Part shown: one piece after another, positions 1 to 7,795 of the stretch
How the letters are laid out: every line of letters begins with the position of its first letter
Numbering within the stretch: the first letter of the stretch is position 1
From: Streptomyces noursei
Lineage (GTDB): Bacteria > Actinomycetota > Actinomycetes > Streptomycetales > Streptomycetaceae
Direction: 5' to 3'
Assembly: GCF_016917755.1 (NCBI RefSeq)
Contig: NZ_CP070326.1
Span: 6,324,001-6,388,000, forward strand
Length of the DNA: 64,000 nt
Notes under the pieces: generated by a model
What the model saw: the letters and a program-made list of their open reading frames with translations, nothing else
What the model was told of the DNA's origin: nothing
Database searches by the model: none
Translations under genes and position numbers: made by a program

Positions 1-410
1 GCGTCGAGGGCGGGGTGGCGGGCAACGTCGTCCCCGACGAGTGCACCGTCACCGTCAACTTCCGCTACGCGCCCGACCGCACCCCCGAGGAGGCGGTGGC
101 CCACGTCCGCGAGGTCTTCGCGGACTGCCCCGTGGACGAGTTCGTCATCGACGACCACTCCCCGGGGGCGCTGCCCGGGCTGTCCCATCCGGCGGCCCAG
201 GCGTTCATGGCGGCGGTCGGCGGCACCGCCAAGCCCAAGTTCGGCTGGACCGACGTCTCCCGCTTCAGCGCCCTCGGCGTCCCGGCTGTCAACTACGGGC
301 CCGGCGAGGCGCTGCTGGCCCACAAGAAGGACGAGCGGGTCGCGATCGACCGCATCCTGCACTGCGAGGACCGGCTGCGCGCCTGGCTGACCGCCGGCCC
401 GGCGGCCTGA
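1..410 (+). CDS. dapE: Succinyl-diaminopimelate desuccinylase, C-terminal part (partial)
   Basis: Only the last 135 or so codons are present; the gene begins upstream of the window and is open from base 3. The segment has the M20-peptidase dimerisation/second catalytic lobe pattern, GNVVPDECTVTVNFRYAPDR, followed by the C-terminal GWTDVSRFS and NYGPGEALLAHKKDE stretches typical of DapE. The enzyme hydrolyses N-succinyl-LL-diaminopimelate in the lysine/meso-DAP pathway, which feeds peptidoglycan, and needs divalent metal in the cytosol. ArgE/CPG2 relatives share the fold, but the C-terminal wording and the following LOG and folP genes favour DapE. Confidence 0.9.
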   Translation, partial: VEGGVAGNVVPDECTVTVNFRYAPDRTPEEAVAHVREVFADCPVDEFVIDDHSPGALPGLSHPAAQAFMAAVGGTAKPKFGWTDVSRFSALGVPAVNYGPGEALLAHKKDERVAIDRILHCEDRLRAWLTAGPAA

Positions 411-515
411 CGGCCCCGTCGCCGACCGCCTGCATACCCGGCGAATTCCCTTCCGCTTCACACCGACGGATCTACGCTGAAGTGGCAAACGATCTGTCAG
501 CGGAGGGAGCACGTC

Positions 516-1268
516 ATGGTCGACCCCGAGGGAGCGTACGTCCCTGAGGAGCAGCGACTGGGCCCCGTACTGCGCCGGCACGACCAGGTGCAGACCGGCA
601 CGACGACGGACCAGCGGCTGCTGGACTTCGAAGGCCCCTCCGAGTGGGTGCACACCGACCCCTGGCGCGTGATGCGGATCCAGTCGGAGTTCGTCGAGGG
701 CTTCGGCGCGCTGGCCGAGCTGGGCCCGGCCGTCAGCGTCTTCGGCTCGGCCCGCACCCCGCGCGGCACGGCGGAGTACGACGCGGGCGTGCGGATCGGC
801 GCCGCGCTGGTGAAGGCCGGCTTCTCGGTGATCACCGGCGGTGGCCCCGGGGCCATGGAAGCCGCCAACAAGGGCGCCTTCGAGGCCGGCGGCACCTCCG
901 TCGGGCTCGGCATCGAGCTGCCCTTCGAGCAGGGCATGAACGAGTACGTGAACCTCGGGGTGGACTTCCGCTACTTCTTCGTCCGGAAGACCTGTTTCGT
1001 GAAGTACGCGCGCGGCTTCGTCGTCCTCCCCGGTGGACTCGGCACCCTCGACGAGCTCTTCGAGGCGCTGACCCTCGTCCAGACCCGCAAGGTCACCCGC
1101 TTCCCGATCGTGCTGTTCGGCTCGGACTACTGGAGCGGGCTGCTCTCCTGGCTGCGCGAGACGGTGGTCTCCCAGGGGAAGGCGTCGGTGCACGACCTGG
1201 AGCTGTTCCACCTCAGCGACGACGTCGACGAGGCGATCGCCCTGGTGACCAAGGAGGTCGGGATCTAG
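516..1268 (+). CDS. LOG/TIGR00730-family Rossmann-fold protein
   Basis: 250 aa. The LOG signature is clear: GGGPGAMEAANKG at about residues 107-119 and PGGLGTLDELFE at about 172-183. In plants and several actinobacteria such proteins are phosphoribohydrolases that release free cytokinin-type bases from nucleotides, but the bacterial physiological substrate is usually unknown. The start ATG has a GGAGGG ribosome binding site 9 bases upstream. The N-terminal 55 residues precede the core fold, as in the longer actinobacterial type. It follows dapE by about 100 bases in the same orientation; a role in the DAP pathway should not be inferred from this. Confidence 0.88.
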   Translation: MVDPEGAYVPEEQRLGPVLRRHDQVQTGTTTDQRLLDFEGPSEWVHTDPWRVMRIQSEFVEGFGALAELGPAVSVFGSARTPRGTAEYDAGVRIGAALVKAGFSVITGGGPGAMEAANKGAFEAGGTSVGLGIELPFEQGMNEYVNLGVDFRYFFVRKTCFVKYARGFVVLPGGLGTLDELFEALTLVQTRKVTRFPIVLFGSDYWSGLLSWLRETVVSQGKASVHDLELFHLSDDVDEAIALVTKEVGI

Positions 1269-1272
1269 AACC

Positions 1273-1320
1273 GGGCCGGGATCGGGGACGGGGCCGGGGA
1301 CGAGGGGTGGGGACGCGGGG
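1273..1320 (+). other. G-tract cluster, candidate quadruplex just after the LOG gene
   Basis: Eight runs of three or four G separated by one to four bases lie on the plus strand, starting five bases after the LOG stop codon. They match the pattern of a G-quadruplex-forming sequence in the mRNA-like strand. It could act as a transcript end or pause site between LOG and the convergent folP gene. Folding is inferred only from the pattern. Confidence 0.45.
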
Positions 1321-1381
1321 CGAGATCGGTGGCGAAACGGCCCCGACCCCCGTTCGCCGGCCGTCGTCCGCCGCGGGAATC

Positions 1382-1408
1382 GGGAATACCGCCCGCCCCC
1401 GCCCCGTT
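1382..1408 (+). promoter_or_regulatory. SigR-like promoter match (GGGAAT-N18-GTT), antisense to folP
   Basis: GGGAAT at 1382-1387 is followed after exactly 18 bases by GTT at 1406-1408, the consensus of SigR/SigH-type ECF promoters. It points into the 3' end of the minus-strand folP gene and no plus-strand gene follows before 2429. It may drive an antisense or long-leader transcript, or be a chance match. Confidence 0.3.
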
Positions 1409-1474
1409 CTGGCCCCGCAGGGGGCGCGGCCATCCCCTAGGGAATCCGTTCGCACGCCGCCTGGGCGCGCCCCC

Positions 1475-2335
1475 TCAGGCCAGGCCGCGGCGGGCGACCG
1501 CCGGCGGGCGGTGGCCGGCGATCGAGGCCACCATGTCCAGCACCTGGCGGGTCTCGGCGACCTCGTGGACGCGGTAGACCTGGGCGCCCAGCCAGGCGGA
1601 GACGGCGGTGGTCGCGAGGGTGCCCAGTACCCGCTCCTTGACCGGCTTGTCCAGCGTCTCGCCGACGAAGTCCTTGTTGGACAGCGAGACCAGCACCGAC
1701 CACCCGGTCTCCGCCATCTCGCCGAGCCGCCGGGTCGCCTCCAGGCTGTGCCGGGTGTTCTTCCCGAAGTCGTGCCCCGGGTCGATCATGATCCCGTCCC
1801 GCCGGACGCCCAACTCCACGGCCCGCTCGGCCAGTCCGAGCGTCACCCGCAGGATGTCGGCCATCACGTCGTCGTAGACCACCCGGTGCGGCCGGGTACG
1901 CGGCTCGGCACCGCCCGCGTGGGTGCACACCAGGCCCACGTCGTACCGCGCGGCGACCTCGGCGAGCCGCGGGTCGACCCCGCCCCAGGCGTCGTTGAGC
2001 AGATCGGCGCCGGCCTCGCACACCGCCTCGGCGACCTCGTGCCGCCAGGTGTCGACGCTGATCACCACGTCGGGGTGGCGGCGCCGTACCTCGGCCACGA
2101 AGCCGACCGTGCGGCGGGCCTCCTCTTCGGCGTCCACCTCCTCACCGGGGCCGGCCTTGACGCCGCCGATGTCGATGATCGCGGCGCCTTCGGCGATCGC
2201 CTGTTCCACGCGGTGCAGCGCGGGTTCGTCGCGGAAGGTCGCACCCTGGTCGTAGAAGGAGTCCGGCGTCCTGTTGACGATCGCCATGATCACCGGCTCA
2301 TGCGCCCCGAACTCGCGTTTTCCCAGCCGCAGCAT
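1475..2335 (-). CDS. folP: Dihydropteroate synthase (FolP2-like)
   Basis: 286 aa, a pterin-binding TIM barrel. IMAIVNRTPDSFYDQG near the N-terminus is the DHPS signature (usually IxNxTPDSF), followed by IDIGGVKAGPG, SVDTWRHEVAEA, NDAWGG and MIDPGHDFGKNT. The classical enzyme condenses 6-hydroxymethyl-dihydropterin pyrophosphate with p-aminobenzoate in folate synthesis. VKAGPG replaces the more usual ESTRPG loop, as in the actinobacterial second paralogue (FolP2 of mycobacteria), whose DHPS activity is doubtful. The start ATG has GAGGGAG upstream. Its neighbours are shared with mycobacterial folP2. Canonical enzyme versus divergent paralogue is unresolved. Confidence 0.85.
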   Translation of the reverse strand: MLRLGKREFGAHEPVIMAIVNRTPDSFYDQGATFRDEPALHRVEQAIAEGAAIIDIGGVKAGPGEEVDAEEEARRTVGFVAEVRRRHPDVVISVDTWRHEVAEAVCEAGADLLNDAWGGVDPRLAEVAARYDVGLVCTHAGGAEPRTRPHRVVYDDVMADILRVTLGLAERAVELGVRRDGIMIDPGHDFGKNTRHSLEATRRLGEMAETGWSVLVSLSNKDFVGETLDKPVKERVLGTLATTAVSAWLGAQVYRVHEVAETRQVLDMVASIAGHRPPAVARRGLA

Positions 2336-2428
2336 TCCCTTGACTCCCTCTCCGTGGTCCGGGAGCGACCCTAACTGTCAGACCCGCATGGCACGATCGG
2401 TGCAGGCACTCAGTCCGGGGAGTTGGTC

Positions 2429-2908
2429 GTGTTCTGGTTCATGCTGATCGCGCTGGTCGTGGTGGTGGCCGCGGTCACGCTGGTCGTCGTCGGCGGGGGA
2501 GACGCCGGCGGGGAGGGCGGCGGCCTGCGCGAGGCCGAGCCCGCGGGCCTGTACGACCCGCTGCCCCAGGACCGCCCGCTGGCCCGGGCCGATGTGGAGG
2601 CCGTCCGGCTGCCGATGGCCGTCCGCGGCTACCGCATGGACGACGTCGACGACATCCTGGACCGCCTCGGCGCCGAGCTCGCCGAGCGGGACGCCCGGAT
2701 CGCCGAGCTGGAGGCCGCGCTGGCCGGCGCCAACGCCGCGGCGATGGGCGGGCCGGGCCTCATAGAGGGTGCGTCGCCGGTGCCGCCCGCGGTCGGACCG
2801 GCCGGGCGGCCGGGTACGCCGGGCGGTGCCGCGGAGCCCGACAGTCCGGATGACCCCGAGCGGGGAGACGGCCGCGCCGAGCGCGGAGAAGGCGAGGAGC
2901 AGGCATGA
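2429..2908 (+). CDS. DivIVA-domain membrane-anchored protein
   Basis: 159 aa from the GTG at 2429, chosen because GGGGAG ends six bases upstream; an in-frame TTG at 2423 is too close to that site. A hydrophobic segment at about residues 2-24 would anchor the protein. The DivIVA-like motif VRLPMAVRGYRMDDVDDILDR follows, then a heptad-rich coiled-coil segment and a disordered Gly/Pro/Glu tail. DivIVA-type modules localise proteins to curved membrane or cell poles. Its stop overlaps the next start (ATGA), so it is translationally coupled to the glycosylase gene. It is not full-length DivIVA/Wag31; the target is unknown. Confidence 0.75.
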   Translation: MFWFMLIALVVVVAAVTLVVVGGGDAGGEGGGLREAEPAGLYDPLPQDRPLARADVEAVRLPMAVRGYRMDDVDDILDRLGAELAERDARIAELEAALAGANAAAMGGPGLIEGASPVPPAVGPAGRPGTPGGAAEPDSPDDPERGDGRAERGEGEEQA

Positions 2909-3510
2909 GCGGAGTGGTGACGGCGCCCGACGGCGTCCCGCGCTGTCCCTGGGGCATGGAATCCGAGCAGATGGTGGACTACCGCGTCTACCACGACACG
3001 GAGTGGGGCCGTCCGGTCCACGGCGACGACGCGCTCTTCGAGCGGATGAGCCTGGAGGCGTTCCAGTCCGGGCTGTCCTGGATCACGATCCTGCGGCGCC
3101 GCGAGGGGTTCCGCACCGCGTTCGCCGGCTTCCGGATCGCGGAGGTGGCGCGGTTCACCGACGAGGACGCCGAGCGGCTCCTCGTCGACCAGTCCATCAT
3201 CCGCAACCGCGCCAAGATCACCGCAACGATCGCCAACGCCAAGGTCGCCGCCGACCTGGCCCCCGGCGAGCTCGACGCGCTGATCTGGTCCTACGCCCCG
3301 GCGCGGGCCGGCCGCCCGGCGCCGCGCACCAGAGGCGACCTCCAGCCGGTGACCCCGGAGTCCACCGCCCTCGCCAAGGACCTCAAGAAGCGCGGCTTCC
3401 GGTTCGTCGGCCCGACCACCGCGTACGCCATGATGCAGGCGTGCGGCCTGGTCAACGACCACCTCGCGGACTGCCATGTGCGCGCGGTGGTGGAGGCGGC
3501 GGCCGCCTGA
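2905..3510 (+). CDS. tag: DNA-3-methyladenine glycosylase I
   Basis: 201 aa. The Tag family markers are present: RCPWGM at the N-terminus (zinc Cys), YHDTEWGRP, ERMSLEAFQSGLSWITILRRRE, and NDHLADC near the C-terminus, which supplies zinc-binding His and Cys. The enzyme excises 3-methyladenine from alkylated DNA and starts base-excision repair. The ATG overlaps the stop of the DivIVA-like gene by four bases, so the two form one operon. Confidence 0.95.
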   Translation: MSGVVTAPDGVPRCPWGMESEQMVDYRVYHDTEWGRPVHGDDALFERMSLEAFQSGLSWITILRRREGFRTAFAGFRIAEVARFTDEDAERLLVDQSIIRNRAKITATIANAKVAADLAPGELDALIWSYAPARAGRPAPRTRGDLQPVTPESTALAKDLKKRGFRFVGPTTAYAMMQACGLVNDHLADCHVRAVVEAAAA

Positions 3511-3550
3511 CCGCCGGCCGGGCCCGCCGCCCGTCCACCGCGCGCCGGGC

Positions 3551-4351
3551 TCAGCGCCCCAGGAAGACCGGCTTCTCCTTCTTGACGAACGCCTCCACCG
3601 CGCGGTGGTGGTCCTCCGAGGCCCCGGCCCGGACCTGGAGCTCGTCCTCCTTCTGAAGGGTCTCGGCGAGCGCGCGCCCGGCGCCGAAGGCCAGCGACTC
3701 CTTGATCGCGGCGTAGGCGGCGGTCGGCCCCTCGGCCAGCCGGCGGGCCACCGCCGCCGCCTCGTCGGCCAGCTCGTCCGCGGGGACGACCTTGTTGGCG
3801 ATGCCCAGCTCGTGCGCCTCCTGGGCGCCGACCGAGCGCGGGAAGAGCAGCAGATCGGCGGCCCGGCCGTGGCCGATCAGCCGGGGCAGCGTCCAGGACA
3901 TCCCGGAGTCCGCGGTCAGTGCCACCCCCGCGAACGAGGTGTTGAAGGAGGCCGTGTCGGCGATCACCCGGTAGTCGGCGGCCAGCGCGAAGCCCGCACC
4001 GGCGCCCGCCGCGACCCCGTTGACCCCGGCCACCACCGGCTTGGGCATCCCGGCCAGCGCCGTGACGATGGGGTTGTAGTGCTCCCGCACGGTGTTCATG
4101 GTGTGCCCGGTACCGGCCTTCCGGTCCTCGGCCAGCAGCCCGATGTGCTCCTTGAGGTCCTGTCCGACGCAGAACGCGCGCCCGGTGGCGGTCAGCAGCA
4201 CCGCCCGCACGGCCGGGTCGGCGGCGGCCTCCTGAAGGATGTCCCGGAGTGCGACCTTCGCCTCCGTGTTCATCGCGTTCATGGCATCGGGGCGGTTGAG
4301 AGTGACCGTCGCCAGTCCGTCGGTCACGTCGTAGAGCACGGTGTCGGCCAT
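3551..4351 (-). CDS. Enoyl-CoA hydratase/isomerase family protein
   Basis: 266 aa from the ATG at 4351, which has GGAGGGG upstream; the longer frame to 4450 has no matching ribosome site. The crotonase fold is visible: LNRPDAMNAMN near the N-terminus, the oxyanion-hole stretch CVGQDLKEH, and GVNGVAAGAGAGFALAADYRV. Members hydrate or isomerise enoyl-CoA thioesters in fatty acid or aromatic degradation. The NTSFAGVALTADSG stretch resembles PaaG/PaaB-type members, but the substrate cannot be assigned. It is convergent with tag and divergent from the DUF3117 gene across a 323-bp region with several palindromes. Confidence 0.85.
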   Translation of the reverse strand: MADTVLYDVTDGLATVTLNRPDAMNAMNTEAKVALRDILQEAAADPAVRAVLLTATGRAFCVGQDLKEHIGLLAEDRKAGTGHTMNTVREHYNPIVTALAGMPKPVVAGVNGVAAGAGAGFALAADYRVIADTASFNTSFAGVALTADSGMSWTLPRLIGHGRAADLLLFPRSVGAQEAHELGIANKVVPADELADEAAAVARRLAEGPTAAYAAIKESLAFGAGRALAETLQKEDELQVRAGASEDHHRAVEAFVKKEKPVFLGR

Positions 4352-4674
4352 AGTGGAGTCCCCTCCGTCGCGGCTCTGGACTGCCGGGTAACGGCAGCCA
4401 GCGCTCAGGATGCCGGAGATCATCCGGCGTCGGCATGTGACGTACGTCAAAGATTGTGGGCGCGAGGGGTGGCGGAGAGTGGCGCAGTATCGCAGGGCGC
4501 TCCCCGAATTGGGTGGGTTTGCGGGAGCGCGTTGCCAAAGGGATGCCCCCTGATGTTGGTCATCGGGTCGTTCGATGCGGGATAATGGCCTGGAAGCAAT
4601 GTGTTCGACGCCGGTGACACGCGCCTAACAAGGCCATCGGCTGAGATGAGCTGGTTTCAGGAAGGGGAACGAGC
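4352..4674. promoter_or_regulatory. Divergent regulatory region between crotonase and DUF3117 genes
   Basis: No coding sequence is supported in these 323 bases. They hold three inverted repeats: CTGCCG/CGGCAG (4381-4397), GCCGGA/TCCGGC (4412-4428), and a perfect 12-bp palindrome TGACGTACGTCA (4438-4449). Near the DUF3117 gene, TTGGTC (4556-4561) and GATAAT (4581-4586) could be a sigma-70-type promoter with a long 19-base spacer. The palindromes lie in the likely promoter of the crotonase gene and resemble TetR/GntR-type operators; the regulator is unknown. Confidence 0.5.
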
Positions 4675-4842
4675 ATGGCGGCCATGAAGCCGCGGACGGG
4701 TGACGGCCCGCTCGAGGTGACCAAGGAGGGGCGGGGCATCGTCATGCGCGTTCCGCTCGAAGGCGGCGGTCGGCTCGTCGTCGAGCTGACCCCCGACGAG
4801 GCCAAGGCCCTGGGTGAGGCCCTGGAGAAGGTCACCGTCTGA
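4675..4842 (+). CDS. DUF3117-family mini-protein
   Basis: 55 aa, MAAMKPRTGDGP... to ...EALEKVTV, with GAAGGGGA seven bases upstream of the ATG. The sequence matches the actinobacteria-wide DUF3117 family (Rv1211 in M. tuberculosis), small and strongly conserved with no established biochemical role. It is predicted soluble and compact, with an acidic LTPDEAKALGEAL helix at the end. A strong hairpin terminator follows, suggesting a monocistronic and probably abundant transcript. Confidence 0.88.
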   Translation: MAAMKPRTGDGPLEVTKEGRGIVMRVPLEGGGRLVVELTPDEAKALGEALEKVTV

Positions 4843-4905
4843 CGAGGGCGGAGAAACCGCTGCGGTTTTCGGGGACTCCACCCCGGTACCTCCAGCCAGA
4901 TACCC

Positions 4906-4956
4906 CGGCCCCGGCACGCGGCACGCCAAGAAACGGCGTGCCGCGTGCCGGGGCCG
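4906..4956. terminator. Perfect 22-bp hairpin, bidirectional terminator
   Basis: A perfect inverted repeat of 22 bp with a 7-base loop (4928-4934) is followed on the plus strand by TTTC. It lies between the convergent DUF3117 and O-methyltransferase genes and could end both transcripts. Confidence 0.88.
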
Positions 4957-5015
4957 TTTCGCGTGCCCACGCGCGGTCGTGGAACGGTGCTCGGGCCGGG
5001 TCGGGGACGAGTGGC

Positions 5016-5669
5016 TCAGCCGCGCTTGACCGCGCAGAGCAGCCCGTCGCCGACCGGTAGCAGGGCCGGCACCAGCGCGCTGCTCTCCCGAATGGCCCGC
5101 AGCAGCTCGCGGACCCGCAGCACCTCGTCGGGCTGCTCCGCGGAGTCCACCGTCCGGCCGTCCGCGAAGACGCCCTGAAAGCAGACCAGGCCGCCGGGGC
5201 GCAGCAGACGCAACGATTCAGCGAGGTACTCCAGGTACTCCATGAGGTCGCCGTCGCAGAAGACGAGGTCGTAGCCGCCGTCCGCCAGGCGCGGCAGGAC
5301 GTCCAGGGCCCGGCCCGGGATGAAGCGGGCGCGGTTGCCGGCGAAGCCCGCGGCGCGGAACGCCTGCTTGGCGAAAGCCTGCCGCTCCGGTTCGAGGTCC
5401 ACGGTGGTGAGCACGCCGTCCGGGCGCATGCCGTGCAGGAGGTAGATGCCGGACACCCCGGTGCCGGTGCCGATCTCGGCGACGGCCTTGGCGCCGGCGG
5501 TGGCGGCGAGCATCCGCAGGGCCGCGCCGGTGCCGGCGGTCACTGTACGGACACCGACCTCCCGGGCGCGGTCGCGGCACCAGAGCAGGGCGGTGTGGGC
5601 GTCGTCGTCGAGGGTTCCGGCGCCGTACGCCTCGGCGAATGCCAAGCTCGTCTGCCGGTTGCCGGTAAT
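5016..5669 (-). CDS. O-methyltransferase (class I, SAM-dependent)
   Basis: 217 aa if started at the ATT codon at 5669; 227 aa from a TTG at 5699. Motif I is VAEIGTGTGVSGIYLL, the acidic motif is TTVDLEPER, and YDLVFCDGD follows, as in caffeoyl-CoA-type methyltransferases (Rv1220c family). The acceptor substrate is unknown. AGGAGAGG sits at ideal distance from ATT and inside the coding region of the TTG version, and from memory orthologues begin at this TGNRQTS position with ATG. The gene is divergent from the ECF sigma factor gene, as in mycobacteria. Confidence 0.82.
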   Translation of the reverse strand: MTGNRQTSLAFAEAYGAGTLDDDAHTALLWCRDRAREVGVRTVTAGTGAALRMLAATAGAKAVAEIGTGTGVSGIYLLHGMRPDGVLTTVDLEPERQAFAKQAFRAAGFAGNRARFIPGRALDVLPRLADGGYDLVFCDGDLMEYLEYLAESLRLLRPGGLVCFQGVFADGRTVDSAEQPDEVLRVRELLRAIRESSALVPALLPVGDGLLCAVKRG

Positions 5670-5722
5670 GGCCCTCTCCTGTCCCCGTAGTTGACGCAAC
5701 CGTGACTGTATCCGCTGTGTGC

Positions 5723-5749
5723 GGGAACCCGCAGATGGGACCGGGCGTT
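5723..5749 (+). promoter_or_regulatory. ECF-type (SigR/SigH-like) promoter of the sigma factor operon
   Basis: GGGAAC (5723-5728), 18 bases, then GTT (5747-5749). The site fits SigR/SigH or autoregulated SigE promoters and lies about 140 bases before the sigma gene start at 5888. The -35 element sits inside a small inverted repeat, TGCGGG-AA-CCCGCA. Confidence 0.55.
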
Positions 5750-5887
5750 AGGAGAGGGCGAGGGGAGAGACGGGGGGACGCACCGGTGGATACCGCGCAA
5801 GAGGCCCGGCGAGAGCCGCGGCAGGACGAGAAGCCAGACCAAATGCTGGTCAAAACTGCTTATCCGGAGCTAACGGGCGAGGTGGAT

Positions 5888-6700
5888 ATGGTAGGGGCTC
5901 TACTGGACACCACCAGAGCCACCAGGGGAGGTGCGGCTGCGGCGGGTGACCGAAGGGTGCGCAGGCGCTTGCGACGGTCGTTCGCCGGGCCGAAATCCGT
6001 GACCAACACCGCTGACCGATTCCGCCCTCACGGCCCCAAGGCCAGGGGAGGGGCCCCCATCGCCGACGCCCCCACAGCGACCTTCGCCGCCGACGCGGAC
6101 GTGCAGGCGTGGTCTCCGCCCACCTGGGAGGAGATCGTCAGCACGCACAGTGCACGGGTGTACCGCCTCGCCTACCGCCTCACCGGCAATCAGCACGACG
6201 CCGAGGATCTGACGCAGGAGGTGTTCGTCCGCGTCTTCCGCTCGCTGTCGACGTACACCCCCGGCACCTTCGAGGGCTGGCTGCACCGCATCACGACCAA
6301 CCTCTTCCTGGACATGGTCCGTCGCCGTCAGCGTATCCGCTTCGACGCGCTCGGTGACGACGCCGCCGAGAAGCTCCCCAGTCGTGAGCCCGCACCGCAG
6401 CAGCAGTTCGACGACACCCACTTCGACGCCGACGTCCAGCACGCGCTGGACACCCTCGCGCCCGAGTTCCGCGCCGCCGTGGTGCTCTGCGACATCGAGG
6501 GCCTGTCGTACGAGGAGATCGCCGCGACGCTCGGCGTCAAGCTCGGCACGGTCCGCAGCCGGATCCACCGGGGCCGCTCCCACCTGCGCAAGGCGCTCAA
6601 GCACCGCTCGCCGGAGGCGCGTGCGGAGGAGCGCCAGGAGCAGCGGCGCGAGCAGCGGACCCTGGCCGTGGTGCCCAGTAGGGAGGTCGGAATCGCGTGA
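5888..6700 (+). CDS. sigE: RNA polymerase ECF sigma factor, SigE-like
   Basis: 270 aa from the ATG at 5888 (GAGG five bases upstream); the frame is open to 5702 but that extension has low-complexity character. A basic 70-residue N-terminus precedes sigma region 2 (YRLAYRLTGNQHDAEDLTQEVFVRVF) and region 4 (LCDIEGLSYEEIAATLGVKLGTVRSRIHRGR). Region 4 should read a GGAAC-type -35. In mycobacteria the orthologous sigE-rseA-htrA-tatB cluster controls envelope and oxidative stress; the same order here supports that role. It is not the Streptomyces CseBC-linked SigE despite the shared name. GTGA overlap couples it to its anti-sigma factor. Confidence 0.9.
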   Translation: MVGALLDTTRATRGGAAAAGDRRVRRRLRRSFAGPKSVTNTADRFRPHGPKARGGAPIADAPTATFAADADVQAWSPPTWEEIVSTHSARVYRLAYRLTGNQHDAEDLTQEVFVRVFRSLSTYTPGTFEGWLHRITTNLFLDMVRRRQRIRFDALGDDAAEKLPSREPAPQQQFDDTHFDADVQHALDTLAPEFRAAVVLCDIEGLSYEEIAATLGVKLGTVRSRIHRGRSHLRKALKHRSPEARAEERQEQRREQRTLAVVPSREVGIA

Positions 6701-7644
6701 GCGGCAGTGGCGGTCCGTCCCCCGCCGAGCAGCATCTCGGCGACCGCCTCGCAGCCCTGGTCGACGGTGAACTGGGGCACGACGCACGGGAGCGGGTGCT
6801 GGCGCACCTCGCGACGTGCGGGAAGTGCAAGGCGGAGGCCGACGCGCAGCGTCGGCTGAAAAGCGTGTTCGCGCAGGCGCTGTCCCCCGGGCCCTCCGAG
6901 GGGCTGCTGGCGCGCCTTCAGCAGTTGCCCGGCGGTGATCCCGACGGGCCGGGCAGCCGGCTGGGCAACGGCACCTTCGGCCGCGGCGAGTTCGCCCGCG
7001 GCGACGGTGCGTTCCGTTACGTGCCCTCGGACGACCACCTCGGCGGCGCCATGGCGGCCGTCGCCGCCCCGTCCCGGGCGCGCGGCTTCCGGGTGCAGGA
7101 GCCGGAGCGCGGTGCCCCGCAGCGGCGCCGGCTCGTGTTCGCGGCGGCCGGGGCGGTCTCGTTGGCGGCGTTCGCGCTCGGTGGCGCCCTCCCGCTGGAG
7201 GCCGCCGTCGACGTGCCCGGCCCCCGCGCCGAGGGCAGCGGCACCGCGGTCACCCCGCTCAGCGCCCGTCCCGCGGCCGGCTCCGGCGTCTTCTCCCGCG
7301 ATGCGGGGGGCCCGATCGCGCGTGAGCCCGGTCCCGGGTCCTGGCCCTCCGCCAGCGACCCCACCGGTGCCCCCGCGCCGAGCCCGATGTCCCTGCTCGC
7401 GCCGGGTGAGAGCCGTCCCTCGGACGTGGTGCCGGCGTTCAGCCCCGCGCCCGGCCGTTTCGGTCTCTCGCCGCTGATAGCCGCCACCGGCCCGGCGACG
7501 GATTTCCGCTTCGCCCAGCTGTCTGCCTTGAGCGGTAATGTTCCGGTAAGTCATGTCCCGCCGTCGCTGCCGCCCCTGGAGCCGATGCGGCCCCTGCTCG
7601 GCTCGCCGGCCCCCACCGGCCAGTCCGCCTCCGGCCCGCACTGA
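6697..7644 (+). CDS. Zinc-binding membrane anti-sigma factor (RseA-like)
   Basis: 315 aa. The start GTG overlaps the sigma stop, which favours equimolar synthesis. The N-terminal domain carries the ZAS signature His37-x3-Cys41-x2-Cys44 (HLATCGKC), which binds zinc and clamps ECF sigma factors. A hydrophobic segment at about residues 148-170 should anchor it, with a Pro/Ser-rich outer tail of about 140 residues. The CxxC could act as a redox switch, as in RsrA and RseA. The following HtrA-like protease gene suggests regulated proteolysis of this factor. Confidence 0.85.
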   Translation: MSGSGGPSPAEQHLGDRLAALVDGELGHDARERVLAHLATCGKCKAEADAQRRLKSVFAQALSPGPSEGLLARLQQLPGGDPDGPGSRLGNGTFGRGEFARGDGAFRYVPSDDHLGGAMAAVAAPSRARGFRVQEPERGAPQRRRLVFAAAGAVSLAAFALGGALPLEAAVDVPGPRAEGSGTAVTPLSARPAAGSGVFSRDAGGPIAREPGPGSWPSASDPTGAPAPSPMSLLAPGESRPSDVVPAFSPAPGRFGLSPLIAATGPATDFRFAQLSALSGNVPVSHVPPSLPPLEPMRPLLGSPAPTGQSASGPH

Positions 7645-7795
7645 CCGGGCTCTGCGCGTCCCCGCCCGGAACTGGTTGAATCCCTTGTCGGGCGGCGCGC
7701 CCCTGCCCGGGGCGCGTACCGCACGGGCCTGTCGCCGGACAGGTCCCAGGTGGCGGTGGCCCGCGCAGGGTCGCGGGTGAATTGTTGGGGAGAGC

